64,000 nt of DNA from a gamma proteobacterium HTCC2207 (GTDB lineage Bacteria; Pseudomonadota; Gammaproteobacteria; Pseudomonadales; Porticoccaceae): the NCBI GenBank assembly GCA_905182265.1, contig CAJJAO010000012.1:1-64000 (forward strand), in the 5' to 3' direction. The notes below the pieces were generated by a model that searched no databases, was not told the origin of the DNA, and worked only from the letters and a program-made list of their open reading frames with translations. Shown here piece after piece: positions 34,383 to 44,120 of the stretch; within the stretch, counting starts at the first letter, position 1; every line of letters begins with the position of its first letter. The position numbers were made by a program, and so were the translations under genes.

Positions 34383-35309
34383 CTAGCTAAAGTCAGCCAT
34401 AGGCTCATGACCCACAACTGACTGGGGGTCTATATGGATAATAATCTCGGACCCGGGGAAGGCTTCTAGCAAGCTCATCTCTACTTCATCTGAAATCTTG
34501 TGAGCCTCTAGTAACGACAAATTGTCATCTAACTCTAGGTGCAGCTGGATAAACGTCATGGTGCCAGAATGTCTTGAGCGCAGGTCGTGGAGCCCCCTAG
34601 CACTGCTGTGCTGCAACACTAATTCCTTAATGTCTTCACGCTGCTCATCGGGCAGCTCGCGGTCCATTAGGTGATCGTAGGAGACAGTAATAATCTCCCA
34701 CGCACTATAAAGAATAAAGATGGCGATACCACAGGCAAATAATGCGTCAAACCCAGCCCAGCCCTTTGTCGAAAGCCAGAGGGCCAGTATGACACTGCCA
34801 TTCACCAGAATGTCGGTGCGATAGTGCAGCGCGTCTGCCTTGATGGCCGTGGAATTAGTTTTGCGAATTACATGGCGCTGAAAACCGAGCAGTATCAATG
34901 TGGCCACAATTGAAAAAACCATGACCAAAATACCGATGCCCGGCGCTTCAACCTCAATAGGGCTAATGATTCTGCGCCCGGCTTCTAAAAGCAAAAAACC
35001 TGCGGAGCCCGCAATAAACATAGATTGGCTGAGCCCTGCTAGGGCCTCGGCCTTGCCGTGACCAAAGCGATGCTCTTTATCTGCTGGCGTTAGGGCATGA
35101 CGCACGGCCACAAGGTTAATCACTGATGCCAGGGCGTCGAGCACCGAATCAATTAATGTGGCTAATAGGCTTACCGAGTCAGAAAGGCCCCAGGCTACCA
35201 ATTTGGCGACAATCAATACCAGTGCCACGGACGTAGACGCATAGGTTGCTAGGCGCAGTAGTCTTGCGGTTTCCTGGGGGCTTGTCGATAGGTAGCTGGA
35301 AGCTGTCAT
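34383..35309 (-). CDS. fieF: Cation diffusion facilitator, FieF type, 308 aa
   Basis: Proton-coupled efflux carrier for Fe(II)/Zn(II)-type ions. Six transmembrane segments and the metal-site motifs of the FieF/YiiP group are present: DSVLDALASVINLVAV (about 49-64) with two Asp, HRFGHGKAEALAGL (about 83-96), ADALHYRTDI (about 160-170), and the cytoplasmic domain ending IIIHIDPQ. Length matches E. coli FieF (300). It is convergent with the fusion gene. A CDF gene is also found near pilTU in Pseudomonas. Confidence 0.93.
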   Translation of the reverse strand: MTASSYLSTSPQETARLLRLATYASTSVALVLIVAKLVAWGLSDSVSLLATLIDSVLDALASVINLVAVRHALTPADKEHRFGHGKAEALAGLSQSMFIAGSAGFLLLEAGRRIISPIEVEAPGIGILVMVFSIVATLILLGFQRHVIRKTNSTAIKADALHYRTDILVNGSVILALWLSTKGWAGFDALFACGIAIFILYSAWEIITVSYDHLMDRELPDEQREDIKELVLQHSSARGLHDLRSRHSGTMTFIQLHLELDDNLSLLEAHKISDEVEMSLLEAFPGSEIIIHIDPQSVVGHEPMADFS

Positions 35310-35422
35310 GATGTCTACTGATTAGGCTTAAATGCGATTAATCGCCAGTTTACCAAATTAATCAGGGGCCCTAAAGTTATTGGCTTTAGATTAGTCATTA
35401 TCTGGGTAGTAAATGGCCGTTT

Positions 35423-36559
35423 CTAAAAGCTCTGCAGCACGGTATTAAGAAACTGATAGCCGAGATGGGTAGTTTTATATCGGTCACTGTCTGGCTCCAT
35501 CAAACCTTTGCGCTGCAGGTCAGCCACCTGTGTGGCAACACTCAACTTGTCTAGCCCAGTGCGGGGAATAAAATACTCAGTGGCCACGCCATTTTTAAGG
35601 CGCAACCCGTTCATCATAAATTCCAAAGCCATCTCATCTCGGCTGATAGCCGAATTTTGTACTAATAAGGAGCCTTCTCGCGCCAAATAATGGTCGGGCT
35701 GGCGAGTTTTACTGGTACGAATAACAGAGTCTTGCTCAGGTAACGTGATTTTGCCATGGGCACCGGCACCAATTCCTAGGTAGTCGCCAAACTCCCAGTA
35801 GTTAATGTTATGCCTTGAGGTTTGGCCATGCAGAGCGAAAGCCGAGACTTCATATTGGCCAAACTGATGTTCGTGAAGCAGGTTCATACCCCCCTGCTGA
35901 ATATCCGCCAGGCGATCGTCGTTTGGCAGAGGCGGCGGCTTTGAATAAAAAGCCGTATTTGGCTCAATGGTCAGCTGATACCAAGAGATATGCTGGGCAC
36001 CACTGTCTATGGCCTGCTGAATATCTGCCTGCGCCTGTTCGAGACTCTGCTCTGGCAGCCCGTGCATCAGGTCAATATTGAAGTTGTTAAAACCGGCTAG
36101 TTGGGCAGTGGCAATAGCTTTTATGGCCTGTTCTCCGTCATGGATTCGCCCTAAGCGCTGCAGGTGCTGGTTGTTAAAACTTTGAATGCCAATAGACAGG
36201 CGATTAACGCCAGCGCTATAAAAGTCAGAAAATTTTTGCTGCTCAAATGTACCTGGGTTGGCTTCTAATGTGATTTCAATATCGGTTTCAAAACCAATTA
36301 ACTTCTCTGCAGCCTTTAAAATATCGCCAATGGCCTGCCCAGAAAATAGGCTGGGGGTGCCACCGCCAAAAAATATTGAATGGAGTTTACGGCCCTGGAC
36401 CCAAGCTAGGTCTGCTTTGAGGTCTTCAATTAATGCACGGACGTAGTCCTGCTCTGGAATGGTTTGGCCCGCCTCATGGGAGTTAAAGTCACAGTAGGGG
36501 CACTTTCGGACACACCAGGGGATGTGTACATAAAGAGACAGTGGCGGTAGCTGCAACAT
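35423..36559 (-). CDS. hemW: Heme chaperone HemW (radical SAM, formerly YggW), 378 aa
   Basis: Radical-SAM protein binding a 4Fe-4S cluster through CVRKCPYCDFNSH (Cys at about 16, 20 and 23, plus the HemW-specific fourth Cys pattern). It resembles HemN but lacks its extra N-terminal residues; HemW members bind and transfer heme rather than oxidise coproporphyrinogen. FFGGGTPSLF (about 64-73), the SIGIQSFN segment and the C-terminal winged-helix-like region are intact. It follows rdgB with three bases between, in the hemW-rdgB order common in gammaproteobacteria. Confidence 0.95.
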   Translation of the reverse strand: MLQLPPLSLYVHIPWCVRKCPYCDFNSHEAGQTIPEQDYVRALIEDLKADLAWVQGRKLHSIFFGGGTPSLFSGQAIGDILKAAEKLIGFETDIEITLEANPGTFEQQKFSDFYSAGVNRLSIGIQSFNNQHLQRLGRIHDGEQAIKAIATAQLAGFNNFNIDLMHGLPEQSLEQAQADIQQAIDSGAQHISWYQLTIEPNTAFYSKPPPLPNDDRLADIQQGGMNLLHEHQFGQYEVSAFALHGQTSRHNINYWEFGDYLGIGAGAHGKITLPEQDSVIRTSKTRQPDHYLAREGSLLVQNSAISRDEMALEFMMNGLRLKNGVATEYFIPRTGLDKLSVATQVADLQRKGLMEPDSDRYKTTHLGYQFLNTVLQSF

Positions 36560-36562
36560 CTG

Positions 36563-37165
36563 CTATTGGTGTTGCAGTTGCAGCATCAGGTTGGCCATGG
36601 CCTTTCCTCGATGGCTTAAACGGTTCTTAGTTTGTTTATCTAATTCTGCGGCTCGGCAGTTGGTTTCGGTCACTTGAAACAATGGATCATAACCAAAGCC
36701 ACCATCACCTTTTTCGTCACTGGCAATAGTACCTTCCCATGTGCCCTGACAAATAATGGGGGTGGGGTCATTGGCGTGGCGCATATAGACAACAACAGTC
36801 TGGTAGCGGGCGGTGCGCTGTTCGGCAGGCACACCGGCCAGTAGATCTAATAATTTTTTGCGGTTGTCTGTATCTGTCGCATCTGCTCCGGCAAAACGAG
36901 CGGAATAAATACCTGGTGCGCCTTTCAGGTAGTCAACTTCTAAGCCTGAGTCGTCGGCAATAGCGGGTAAATTACTTAGGGCAGCGGCATTGCGCGCCTT
37001 GAGAATACTATTTTCAACAAAGGTCAGGCCGGTTTCTTCGATGTCTGGTATGTTCAGTGCCGTTTGTGGGATCACCTCAAGACCGAGTTCGTCGAGCATC
37101 TGCTGAAGTTCTTTTATTTTACCCGGGTTGGCGCTGGCCAATACTAGCTTGCTGTTAGTGGTCAA
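36563..37165 (-). CDS. rdgB: XTP/dITP diphosphatase RdgB, 200 aa
   Basis: House-cleaning pyrophosphatase that hydrolyses noncanonical dITP and XTP to monophosphates. It carries the Ham1 family residues: LVLASANPGKIKELQQML, ETGLTFVENSILKARNAA, DDSGLEVDYLKGAPGIYSARFAG (about 69-92) and GDGGFGYDPLF (about 152-162). The start is a TTG at 37165; no ATG lies nearby. A degenerate 18-base repeat (37204-37257) separates it from the DUF4426 gene. Confidence 0.96.
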   Translation of the reverse strand: MTTNSKLVLASANPGKIKELQQMLDELGLEVIPQTALNIPDIEETGLTFVENSILKARNAAALSNLPAIADDSGLEVDYLKGAPGIYSARFAGADATDTDNRKKLLDLLAGVPAEQRTARYQTVVVYMRHANDPTPIICQGTWEGTIASDEKGDGGFGYDPLFQVTETNCRAAELDKQTKNRLSHRGKAMANLMLQLQHQ

Positions 37166-37203
37166 TTTATTATTCTCAGTATTCTTTATTTTTAATATTT
37201 GGA

Positions 37204-37257
37204 GCGCTGGGGCCGTTTAGAGCGCGGGGGCCTTATAGACCGCTGAAGCCTTATAGA
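37204..37257. repeat. Three degenerate 18-bp tandem repeats
   Basis: Three successive 18-base units share a GCG(C/G)xGGGGCC(T/G)TTATAGA-like pattern with a few differences each; a further decayed piece follows to about 37270. They fill the space between rdgB and the DUF4426 gene. Confidence 0.75.
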
Positions 37258-37288
37258 GTGCTAGGCCCAGATGCCGACCGGCGTAATT

Positions 37289-37729
37289 CTAGTCTATGTA
37301 CATTTTTTTCTGGAATTTAAAATCATAGGGATACACTGGGGCTGGGCCGTCAGACTCTGGCAGTACCCGAATCTTAAAGGTCAGAAAGTCTTCGTTGTCG
37401 AACTCGAAGGGGGCTAGGTAGTAGACGGTATTCTGTTCGCGCACAGCGAAAAATTCTAGTGTTTGGCTCTGTTGTAAAATATTTGAAACCGTACCTGTAA
37501 CGACCGCGGGCAGGCCTATTCCGGGTATTTTAGCTACCGCAATATTGACCAGCCCCTTGTCTTTACCGCGCACAATATTATTGGCTACAGCGATCTCGGG
37601 CGTAATAAAAGAGCTATTAAAGGCGCTGTGAAAAATTTTATAGTCGCCGGTTTGTTTGTAGAGTTTTTCCTCAACAGCATGGCTGAGGCCAGTGGCGACG
37701 AGCCAAATTGCCAGTATTAGTGATTTCAT
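37289..37729 (-). CDS. DUF4426 family exported protein, 146 aa
   Basis: Residues 1-18 form a signal peptide (MKSLILAIWLVATGLSHA), so the mature protein is probably periplasmic. The rest has the DUF4426 pattern, including DYKIFHSAFNSSFITPEIA near 27-45, and ends with FKFQKKMYID. Function is unknown. The family is generally encoded between metW and rdgB in Pseudomonas-type genomes, exactly as here. Confidence 0.88.
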   Translation of the reverse strand: MKSLILAIWLVATGLSHAVEEKLYKQTGDYKIFHSAFNSSFITPEIAVANNIVRGKDKGLVNIAVAKIPGIGLPAVVTGTVSNILQQSQTLEFFAVREQNTVYYLAPFEFDNEDFLTFKIRVLPESDGPAPVYPYDFKFQKKMYID

Positions 37730-37760
37730 AAGCTATAACCTTTGGTGAATAACAGCGGGT

Positions 37761-38354
37761 CTATTGTCGACTTAAATGGTAGACCGCGGTCTGGGTAAAT
37801 AAGTTGGGCCACAGACTTTTGAGTTGTGTATCTGGAAAATGTTCAGCGATACAGTGACGATGCAAAACATTGATGCTGCGCTCACGACACAATACCTCGA
37901 AATCCGCATAGGTAAAGAAGTGGATGTTGGGGGTGTCATACCATTGGTAGGCAAGCTGTTTGGTCACCGGCATGCGGCCACGAAAATTAAGATAGGCTCT
38001 GGTACGCCAGTAGCCAAAATTTGGGAATGTAATCACACACTCGCGGCCAATTCTGAGCATTTCATCTAACACTAGATGGGGGTAGCGCATGGCTTGCAGT
38101 GCTTGAGTCATAACCACAGTGTCAAAACTGCCATCGGCAAAATTAGTTAGCCCTTGGTTGAGGTCCTGTTCAATCACATTGACCCCATGGCGGATACATT
38201 GGTTGATCGAGTCGGGGTCAATCTCTAAACCATAGCCAAGAATGTTATGGCGCTGTTGCAAATTTAAAAGCAACGAACCATCGCCACAGCCTAAATCTAG
38301 CACCTTTGAGTTTGGTGCGACCCAATCACTGATAAAGCTATAGTCTTGGCTCAT
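37761..38354 (-). CDS. metW: Methionine biosynthesis protein MetW, 197 aa
   Basis: SAM-methyltransferase-like protein required with MetX for methionine synthesis in many proteobacteria. The nucleotide-binding motif VLDLGCGDGSLLLNL (about 19-33), NVIEQDLNQGL and FPNFGYWRTR are typical. I place the start at the ATG at 38354 (MSQDYSF), which overlaps the metX stop as ATGA; the longer frame to 38378 lies inside metX. Translational coupling to metX fits the known partnership. Confidence 0.95.
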   Translation of the reverse strand: MSQDYSFISDWVAPNSKVLDLGCGDGSLLLNLQQRHNILGYGLEIDPDSINQCIRHGVNVIEQDLNQGLTNFADGSFDTVVMTQALQAMRYPHLVLDEMLRIGRECVITFPNFGYWRTRAYLNFRGRMPVTKQLAYQWYDTPNIHFFTYADFEVLCRERSINVLHRHCIAEHFPDTQLKSLWPNLFTQTAVYHLSRQ

Positions 38355-39523
38355 TTGTCGGCCCCCGTTGGCACGCACAGGGTGCTGGCAACTCGTTTGA
38401 GATAACCGCCTAAGGCATTTTCATAGCGCTCGTTAGGGAGCAAAAATGCGTCATGGCCCTTATCTGATTCAATTTCAACATAGGATACTGACTTGCCTGC
38501 AGCTAACAATGCATCGGTAATTTCCCGTGAACGCTCAGGTGCAAAACGCCAGTCACTGCTAAAAGACACCACCAAAAAGTTACATTTAGCATGGCCAAAG
38601 GCCGCGACAGGGTCGTTATTATATTCCCTGGAGAGGTCAAAATAATCGAGCATCTTGGTAATTAAAATATAGGAGTTGGCGTCAAAGGTGCCAGAGAACT
38701 TATCACCCTGATAATTGAGATAACTCTCGACCTGAAACTCCACGGGGTCTGTGTTTCTGTCGATAAGATCACCAATGCGCAATTCGCGGCCAAATTTTTG
38801 CCCCATCAATTCATCGGATAAATAGGTCACATGACCAATCATGCGCGCAAGGGCCAGCCCGCGTAGGGGCGCCGTACCCTCTTGCAGATAGCGGCCATCA
38901 CAGAAATTCGGGTCAGACTTAATCGCCCGTCGTGCAATTTCGTTAAAGGCTATATTCTGGGCCGAGAGTTTCATAGATGAGGCGATAACCACCGCGTTTA
39001 GCAGCTTATCTGGGTACTCCAATGACCAGCGCATGGCTTGCATACCACCAAGACTTCCACCGATGACTGCGGCCCAGCAGGGAATGTCGAGATGCTCCAT
39101 CAACAGTTTTTGTGATTCCACCCAGTCTCGAGCGCGCAGTGAAGGAAAGTCTGAACCCCAGGGTTCACCGCTATCTGGGTTAATAGATGTTGGGCCGGTG
39201 CTGCCAAAGCAGCTGCCAATATTATTGAGGCTCACAACAAAAAACTTATTAGTATCTATGGGTTTGCCGGGGCCCACATAGTGGTTCCACCAGCCGGGGC
39301 TGTCATCGCCCTCGTAAAAGCCCGCCGCATGGTGATCCCCGCTCAGGGCATGGCACAGCAGAACGCCGTTACTGCGTTCGTCGTTGAGCTCACCATAGGT
39401 TTCGTAGACTAAATCATGGGCTGGCAATACCACGCCACAGGCGAGTGTCAGCGGTTGCTCAATCCGTACAGATTGCGCACTCAGGATACCAATCGAATTA
39501 TCTGGGGGGCTGTTGGGCAACAT
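38351..39523 (-). CDS. metX: Homoserine O-acyltransferase MetX
   Basis: Alpha/beta-hydrolase-fold enzyme that acylates homoserine before sulfhydrylation to homocysteine. Catalytic Ser is in VIGGSLGGMQAMRW (about residues 147-160) and the His in ESDKGHDAFLLP near the C-terminus, with the Asp in SSDWRF. MetX proteins paired with MetW in proteobacteria have often proved to be succinyl- rather than acetyltransferases; the acyl donor cannot be fixed from sequence here. The start is set at the ATG at 39523 (390 residues); the frame extends to 39583 without support. Confidence 0.94.
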   Translation of the reverse strand: MLPNSPPDNSIGILSAQSVRIEQPLTLACGVVLPAHDLVYETYGELNDERSNGVLLCHALSGDHHAAGFYEGDDSPGWWNHYVGPGKPIDTNKFFVVSLNNIGSCFGSTGPTSINPDSGEPWGSDFPSLRARDWVESQKLLMEHLDIPCWAAVIGGSLGGMQAMRWSLEYPDKLLNAVVIASSMKLSAQNIAFNEIARRAIKSDPNFCDGRYLQEGTAPLRGLALARMIGHVTYLSDELMGQKFGRELRIGDLIDRNTDPVEFQVESYLNYQGDKFSGTFDANSYILITKMLDYFDLSREYNNDPVAAFGHAKCNFLVVSFSSDWRFAPERSREITDALLAAGKSVSYVEIESDKGHDAFLLPNERYENALGGYLKRVASTLCVPTGADK

Positions 39524-39720
39524 AGTCGCTTTGGGTGGAGAGTATTCCCTAAGTCTAAGAGTGCATCGAGGGGAACACAACATAATGCTGCGGGTTTTTT
39601 TTCTGACTGGTAGTTCATGGTCAATTACTGCAGATTGAAGCTTTAGGGTTAGACTAGAGACTGATATAGGTATGGGTACCGCCCAAAGAGGTGGACCCTG
39701 AAATTATTGAGGAGAGGGAT

Positions 39721-40767
39721 ATGCAGTACAGAAAGTTAGGTGCTACAGGTATAGATGTACCTTTAATTGGCCTGGGCACCATGACCTGGGGAGAGCAAAA
39801 TACCGTCGAGCAAGCCTGCGAGCAAATGGATTACTCGCTGTCTAGGGGGGTTAATTTCTTTGATGCCGCCGAGATGTACCCAGTGCCACCGCGCGCAGAA
39901 ACCGCCGGCGATACCGAACGCTGTATCGGCCAATGGTTAAGCCAGACCGGTAAACGCTCTGAAATCACCCTAGCGACTAAGGTATCTGGTCGTGCAGATA
40001 CTAGACCAGACTGGAAGCATATTCGAGATGGGCCACGCCTAAGCCGAGACCATATCCGTCGCGCGATTGAAGGTTCTCTGGAACGCCTGCAAACCGATTA
40101 TGTGGATCTTTATCAGGTGCACTGGCCAGAGCGCGCCACCAACTACTTCGGTATGCGGGGCTATGTTCATTACCCCAAAGGTGATGGTATTGCTATCGAA
40201 GAGACATTGGACGCGCTGTCCGAGCTAGTCGACGAAGGGTTGGTAAAGCATGTTGGCCTATCTAATGAGACTCCCTGGGGCATGATGGAATATCTACGCC
40301 AGGCGTCCGAGCGTGGGCTGGCCAAGGTCGTCAGCATACAAAATGTTTACAACCTTTTGAGCCGTCAATTTGAAACCGGTTTAGCAGAAATGGCGATACG
40401 CGAAGAAGTTGGCCTGCTGGCTTATTCACCCATGGCCTTTGGCGTGCTTAGCGGTAAATACATCGGTGGCAAAATGCCTGCTGGCTCTAGACTTGAGTTG
40501 TTCGAACGTTTTGTGCGTTACGGCAGCCCCCAATCAGAAGCGGCGACAATTGCTTATCAGGGCATTGCCGAGAAACATGGCATGACGCTAGCGCAGATGT
40601 CATTAGCCTTTGTCTGTCAGCAACCCTTTGTTACTAGCTGCTTGATTGGCGCCACCACCATGGACCAGTTGCGTGAAAATATAGACGCTGTCGATGTTAG
40701 TGTGTCAAAAGAGCTGTTGGCCGAAATCAATGAAGTACATAACCAGTACCCAGATCCAGCGCCGTAG
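39721..40767 (+). CDS. tas: Aldo/keto reductase, Tas-like, 348 aa
   Basis: NADPH-dependent oxidoreductase with a TIM barrel. The start MQYRKLGATGIDVPLIGLGTMTWGEQN follows a good GGAGAGGG ribosome site at the ATG at 39721, preferred over the longer frame. The catalytic tetrad positions are seen: Asp in FFDAAEMYP (Asp-Tyr), Lys in LATKVSG and His in YQVHWPER. Length and the ending match E. coli Tas (346). The physiological substrate is unknown. Confidence 0.92.
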   Translation: MQYRKLGATGIDVPLIGLGTMTWGEQNTVEQACEQMDYSLSRGVNFFDAAEMYPVPPRAETAGDTERCIGQWLSQTGKRSEITLATKVSGRADTRPDWKHIRDGPRLSRDHIRRAIEGSLERLQTDYVDLYQVHWPERATNYFGMRGYVHYPKGDGIAIEETLDALSELVDEGLVKHVGLSNETPWGMMEYLRQASERGLAKVVSIQNVYNLLSRQFETGLAEMAIREEVGLLAYSPMAFGVLSGKYIGGKMPAGSRLELFERFVRYGSPQSEAATIAYQGIAEKHGMTLAQMSLAFVCQQPFVTSCLIGATTMDQLRENIDAVDVSVSKELLAEINEVHNQYPDPAP

Positions 40768-40856
40768 CTGAGTTAGGGAATAGCAGTGGCCTCTGGGAAT
40801 CGCTTGAGGGATTTGATCCAAATCACCTTGCGGCGACCAGAGTCACCACTGGCGAG

Positions 40857-41420
40857 TTAACTGAGAAAAGGCTGGATAAGCCCGCCCAGCATAGGCAGTA
40901 CCTGTGCGCGAATAATCATCAGTGTAAAAATCGCAGCCATGGGAGATATGTCAATCATGCCGATAGGCGGAATAAACTTCCTGAAAGGGCGCATGTAGGG
41001 CTCGATGATCTGAGACACTAACAGTACCGTCGGGTGCGAAGTAGTGCCCACCCAGCTGGAAATGACCAGAACAAAAATACCCCAGAAATAAATTTCAATA
41101 AGGGTTCTGAGTAATTCAAAGGCGGCCACCGCGAGATAGACAAATATCTCAGACATGGAGACCGCAGCAAAGGCCATCATAATCAGATAAAAAGACCATT
41201 TAACTAAAATTGCAGCTACCAAGGCAGCCGAATTAAAAGTGCCAAAGGTGGGTAATATCTTCGCTAGTGGCTCAACGACCGGGGCGCAGACCTTGAAAAT
41301 CATCTGAGATGCTGGGCTGTAGAAATTGGCCTGTACCAGCTGTAACAACAATCGAATCAGCAAAATCGTTGCGTAAATATCAATGGCTGATCTGAGAATA
41401 AAAATAACCGTGCTGTTCAT
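40857..41420 (-). CDS. yggT: YggT family membrane protein, 187 aa
   Basis: Inner-membrane protein with two copies of the YggT (DUF165-type) unit: LRSAIDIYATILLIRLLLQLV at the start and ALLRTLIEIYFWGIFVLVISSWV near 105, each followed by a basic loop and a second helix (IEPYMRPFRKFIPPIG). The family has been linked to envelope or osmotic functions, without a defined activity. It overlaps proC by four bases, in the common yggS-proC-yggT operon. Confidence 0.92.
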   Translation of the reverse strand: MNSTVIFILRSAIDIYATILLIRLLLQLVQANFYSPASQMIFKVCAPVVEPLAKILPTFGTFNSAALVAAILVKWSFYLIMMAFAAVSMSEIFVYLAVAAFELLRTLIEIYFWGIFVLVISSWVGTTSHPTVLLVSQIIEPYMRPFRKFIPPIGMIDISPMAAIFTLMIIRAQVLPMLGGLIQPFLS

Positions 41421-42232
41421 GAAGAGAAGTCCTTAGACATTGTTTGTGCGCGATCGACGGCGCTGGTCATAGCCTGACGGAACATATCTTCCAAGCCCTG
41501 CTGTTGAAAACTATTAATAGCCGCCTGAGTTGTGCCGCCGGGGGAGGTCACCTGTTTGCGCAGGTCTGCCGCAGTGACACCAGATTCTATGGCCATGCGG
41601 GATGCACCCAAAGCCGTGTGCAAGCACAATCCTTCAGCTGTCTGCTTGGGCAGACCTAATTCCTGGGCAATCTTCTGCATGGCTTCTAACACCAGAAAGA
41701 AGTAAGCAGGGCCACTGCCGGAGACGGCAATCACCGCGTCAATTAACGCCTCTTCCTCCACCCAGCAGATATAGCCTATGGCCTCAAACATACTGTCGAC
41801 AAGTTGCCGGTGCTCAAGGGGCAAGGTCGCACGGGTATATAACCCAGTCGCCCCAGACTGCACCATTGAGGGAGTGTTGGGCATGGCACGTACAATGGCC
41901 ATTGAGCCGTCGAGCCACTGCTCTAAGGCGGCGACGGGAATACCTGCTGCCACCGAAATAATAATGGGTTGATGGGATAGTGCTGGCGCCAAACTTTCAA
42001 CGACTTCACGCATCATTTTGGGTTTGACTGCTAGAACAACCACATCTGCGTCAGCTACTGCAGCATGGTTGTCAGCAAAGGTCTTGACCCCAAAGGACGA
42101 TGCCAACCGCTGTCTTGTGTTGTCGGACGGGGTCCCTACTAAAATTTTCTGTGGGTCGAAGCCATTGGCCACCATGCCACCAATAATGCAGGACGCCATA
42201 TTACCGCCACCAATAAATGCGATTGAACTCAT
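41417..42232 (-). CDS. proC: Pyrroline-5-carboxylate reductase, 271 aa
   Basis: Last enzyme of proline synthesis, NAD(P)H-dependent. The Rossmann motif IAFIGGGNMASCIIGGM is at residues 4-20, and RAMPNTPSMVQSGATGLY (about 114-131), SGSGPAYFFLVLEAM (about 170) and VTSPGGTTQAAINSFQ (about 227) are diagnostic. It overlaps yggS and yggT by four bases on each side, a tightly coupled operon. Confidence 0.97.
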   Translation of the reverse strand: MSSIAFIGGGNMASCIIGGMVANGFDPQKILVGTPSDNTRQRLASSFGVKTFADNHAAVADADVVVLAVKPKMMREVVESLAPALSHQPIIISVAAGIPVAALEQWLDGSMAIVRAMPNTPSMVQSGATGLYTRATLPLEHRQLVDSMFEAIGYICWVEEEALIDAVIAVSGSGPAYFFLVLEAMQKIAQELGLPKQTAEGLCLHTALGASRMAIESGVTAADLRKQVTSPGGTTQAAINSFQQQGLEDMFRQAMTSAVDRAQTMSKDFSS

Positions 42233-42954
42233 CTTTCTACTAATCCCTCTGTCGATGGTTTTGGCTCTCTGGGCCCAAAAATATCGGTGCCGACTCTAAC
42301 AATGGTCGAACCTTCGTATATGGCAGGCTCTAAATCCCCCGACATACCCATAGAGAGGGTATCCAGTTTCTGTGAATTGTCCAGCTTGCTATTGATCTGT
42401 TCTTGTAATGCTCTCAGCTGTGCAAAGGGCAGGCGCTGCTCTGCGGCGCTATCACCGGGCTTGGGGATAGCCATGAGTCCACGCAGGCGTAAGTTGGGTA
42501 GCTCGGCTATAGCGATGGCAGCTTCTACAGCCTGCTCTGGAGTAAACCCAGATTTGCTCTGCTCATCGTCTATATTTATCTGTAAGCATACATTTAAAGG
42601 TGCCATGCTCGAGGGGCGTTGGTCACTGAGGCGACGGGCAATTTTCAGGCGATCGACACTGTGTACCCAGGCAAAGTTTTCGGCGGCCTGTTTGGTCTTG
42701 TTGGATTGCAGTGGGCCAATGAAATGCCAGTCTAGGGATTGGCTTTTTAGCAGCTCGATTTTATCGAGAGCTTCCTGCAAATAATTCTCGCCGAAGCTGT
42801 TAATGCCGGCTTGGTGGGCAAGGTTCACCTGTGCGCTAGTTCGCGTCTTACTGACAGCCAGTAGCAATATATCGTCAGGATTGCGGTCTGCGTCACGGGC
42901 GGCCTGTTGCAGACGTCTCTGTACAGCGGTAATGTTGTTTTCAATGTTTGGCAT
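42229..42954 (-). CDS. yggS: Pyridoxal phosphate homeostasis protein YggS, 241 aa
   Basis: PLP-binding, single-domain TIM-barrel protein that helps control free PLP and affects amino-acid pools. The PLP Lys lies in LLLAVSKTRT (about residue 36), with NSFGENYLQEAL, WHFIGPLQSNK, and the phosphate-binding TLSMGMSGDLEPAI near residues 199-212. It is first in the yggS-proC-yggT operon and divergent from pilT, an arrangement shared with Pseudomonas. Confidence 0.96.
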   Translation of the reverse strand: MPNIENNITAVQRRLQQAARDADRNPDDILLLAVSKTRTSAQVNLAHQAGINSFGENYLQEALDKIELLKSQSLDWHFIGPLQSNKTKQAAENFAWVHSVDRLKIARRLSDQRPSSMAPLNVCLQINIDDEQSKSGFTPEQAVEAAIAIAELPNLRLRGLMAIPKPGDSAAEQRLPFAQLRALQEQINSKLDNSQKLDTLSMGMSGDLEPAIYEGSTIVRVGTDIFGPREPKPSTEGLVER

Positions 42955-43032
42955 ACAGTTAAATCGTCAACCCTAGTTCGAGCCTAGCTCACTGAGCAGC
43001 ACCAGTCTTAATGGAATAAGCGAGATGCAACA

Positions 43033-44067
43033 ATGGATATCACCGAGTTATTAGCGTTTAGTGCAAAAGAAGGCGCGTCGGACTTACATATTTCTGCCGG
43101 TCTGCCCCCTATCATTAGAATCGATGGCGATGTACGTCGAATCAACTTGCCGCCTATGGAACATCGGCAGGTGCACAGTTTGATCTACGAAATAATGAAT
43201 GACAAGCAGAGAAGGGACTTTGAAGAATTTTTAGAGACAGACTTTTCCTTTGAGGTACCTGGCATCGCTCGCTTTCGGGTTAATGTGTTCAACCAAAATC
43301 GCGGCTCAGCAGCAGTATTTCGTACCATTCCATCAAATGTACTGACACTCGACCAGCTGGGTATGGGGGATATTTTTAGAAAAGTATCCTCACTTCCCCG
43401 CGGGCTAGTGCTAGTTATCGGGCCCACAGGCTCTGGTAAGTCGACGACCTTGGCGGCCATGGTCGATTACATAAACGAAAATCGTTACGACCATATATTA
43501 ACTATCGAAGACCCTATCGAATTTGTCCATCAAAGTAATAAATGCCTGATTAACCAGCGTGAAGTTCACCGAGACACCGTTGGCTTTGGTGAGGCTTTAC
43601 GCTCGGCTCTGCGGGAGGATCCAGACGTTATTCTGGTGGGTGAATTACGTGACTTAGAAACTATCCGACTAGCACTGACCGCTGCAGAAACAGGCCATCT
43701 GGTCTTTGGAACCCTACATACAACCTCGGCAGCCAAAACCATTGACCGAGTGGTGGATGTGTTCCCTGCCGGTGAGAAGCCGATGGTGCGTTCCATGCTT
43801 TCAGAGTCGCTACAGGCGGTCATTTCACAAACATTAATGAAAAAAGTGGGCGGCGGCAGGGTGGCGGCCCATGAAATTATGATCGGCACTCCCGCTATTA
43901 GAAACCTCATTCGTGAAGACAAAGTGGCCCAGATGTATTCGGCCATTCAAACCGGTGGTGCTCTGGGTATGCAGACTCTGGATCAATGCCTGCGTCATTT
44001 GGTTGATCAGCGCTTGATCAGCACAGACGTTGCTAAAGAAAAAGCCAAGTTGCCGGATAGCTTCTAG
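43033..44067 (+). CDS. pilT: Type IV pilus retraction ATPase PilT, 344 aa
   Basis: Hexameric cytoplasmic ATPase that depolymerises type IV pili, powering twitching. Walker A GPTGSGKST (about residue 130), the Asp box, Walker B VILVGELRDLETIRLALTAAE (about 199-219), the His box TGHLVFGTLHT and the PilT-specific AIRNLIRE (about 293-300) are intact. Length equals P. aeruginosa PilT (344). The stop is TAG. The gene is undamaged, unlike pilU downstream. Confidence 0.98.
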   Translation: MDITELLAFSAKEGASDLHISAGLPPIIRIDGDVRRINLPPMEHRQVHSLIYEIMNDKQRRDFEEFLETDFSFEVPGIARFRVNVFNQNRGSAAVFRTIPSNVLTLDQLGMGDIFRKVSSLPRGLVLVIGPTGSGKSTTLAAMVDYINENRYDHILTIEDPIEFVHQSNKCLINQREVHRDTVGFGEALRSALREDPDVILVGELRDLETIRLALTAAETGHLVFGTLHTTSAAKTIDRVVDVFPAGEKPMVRSMLSESLQAVISQTLMKKVGGGRVAAHEIMIGTPAIRNLIREDKVAQMYSAIQTGGALGMQTLDQCLRHLVDQRLISTDVAKEKAKLPDSF

Positions 44068-44120
44068 ATATCGTCTACTTAACTACCGACCTATTTATCT
44101 AGCTAGCTAATACTAAATAA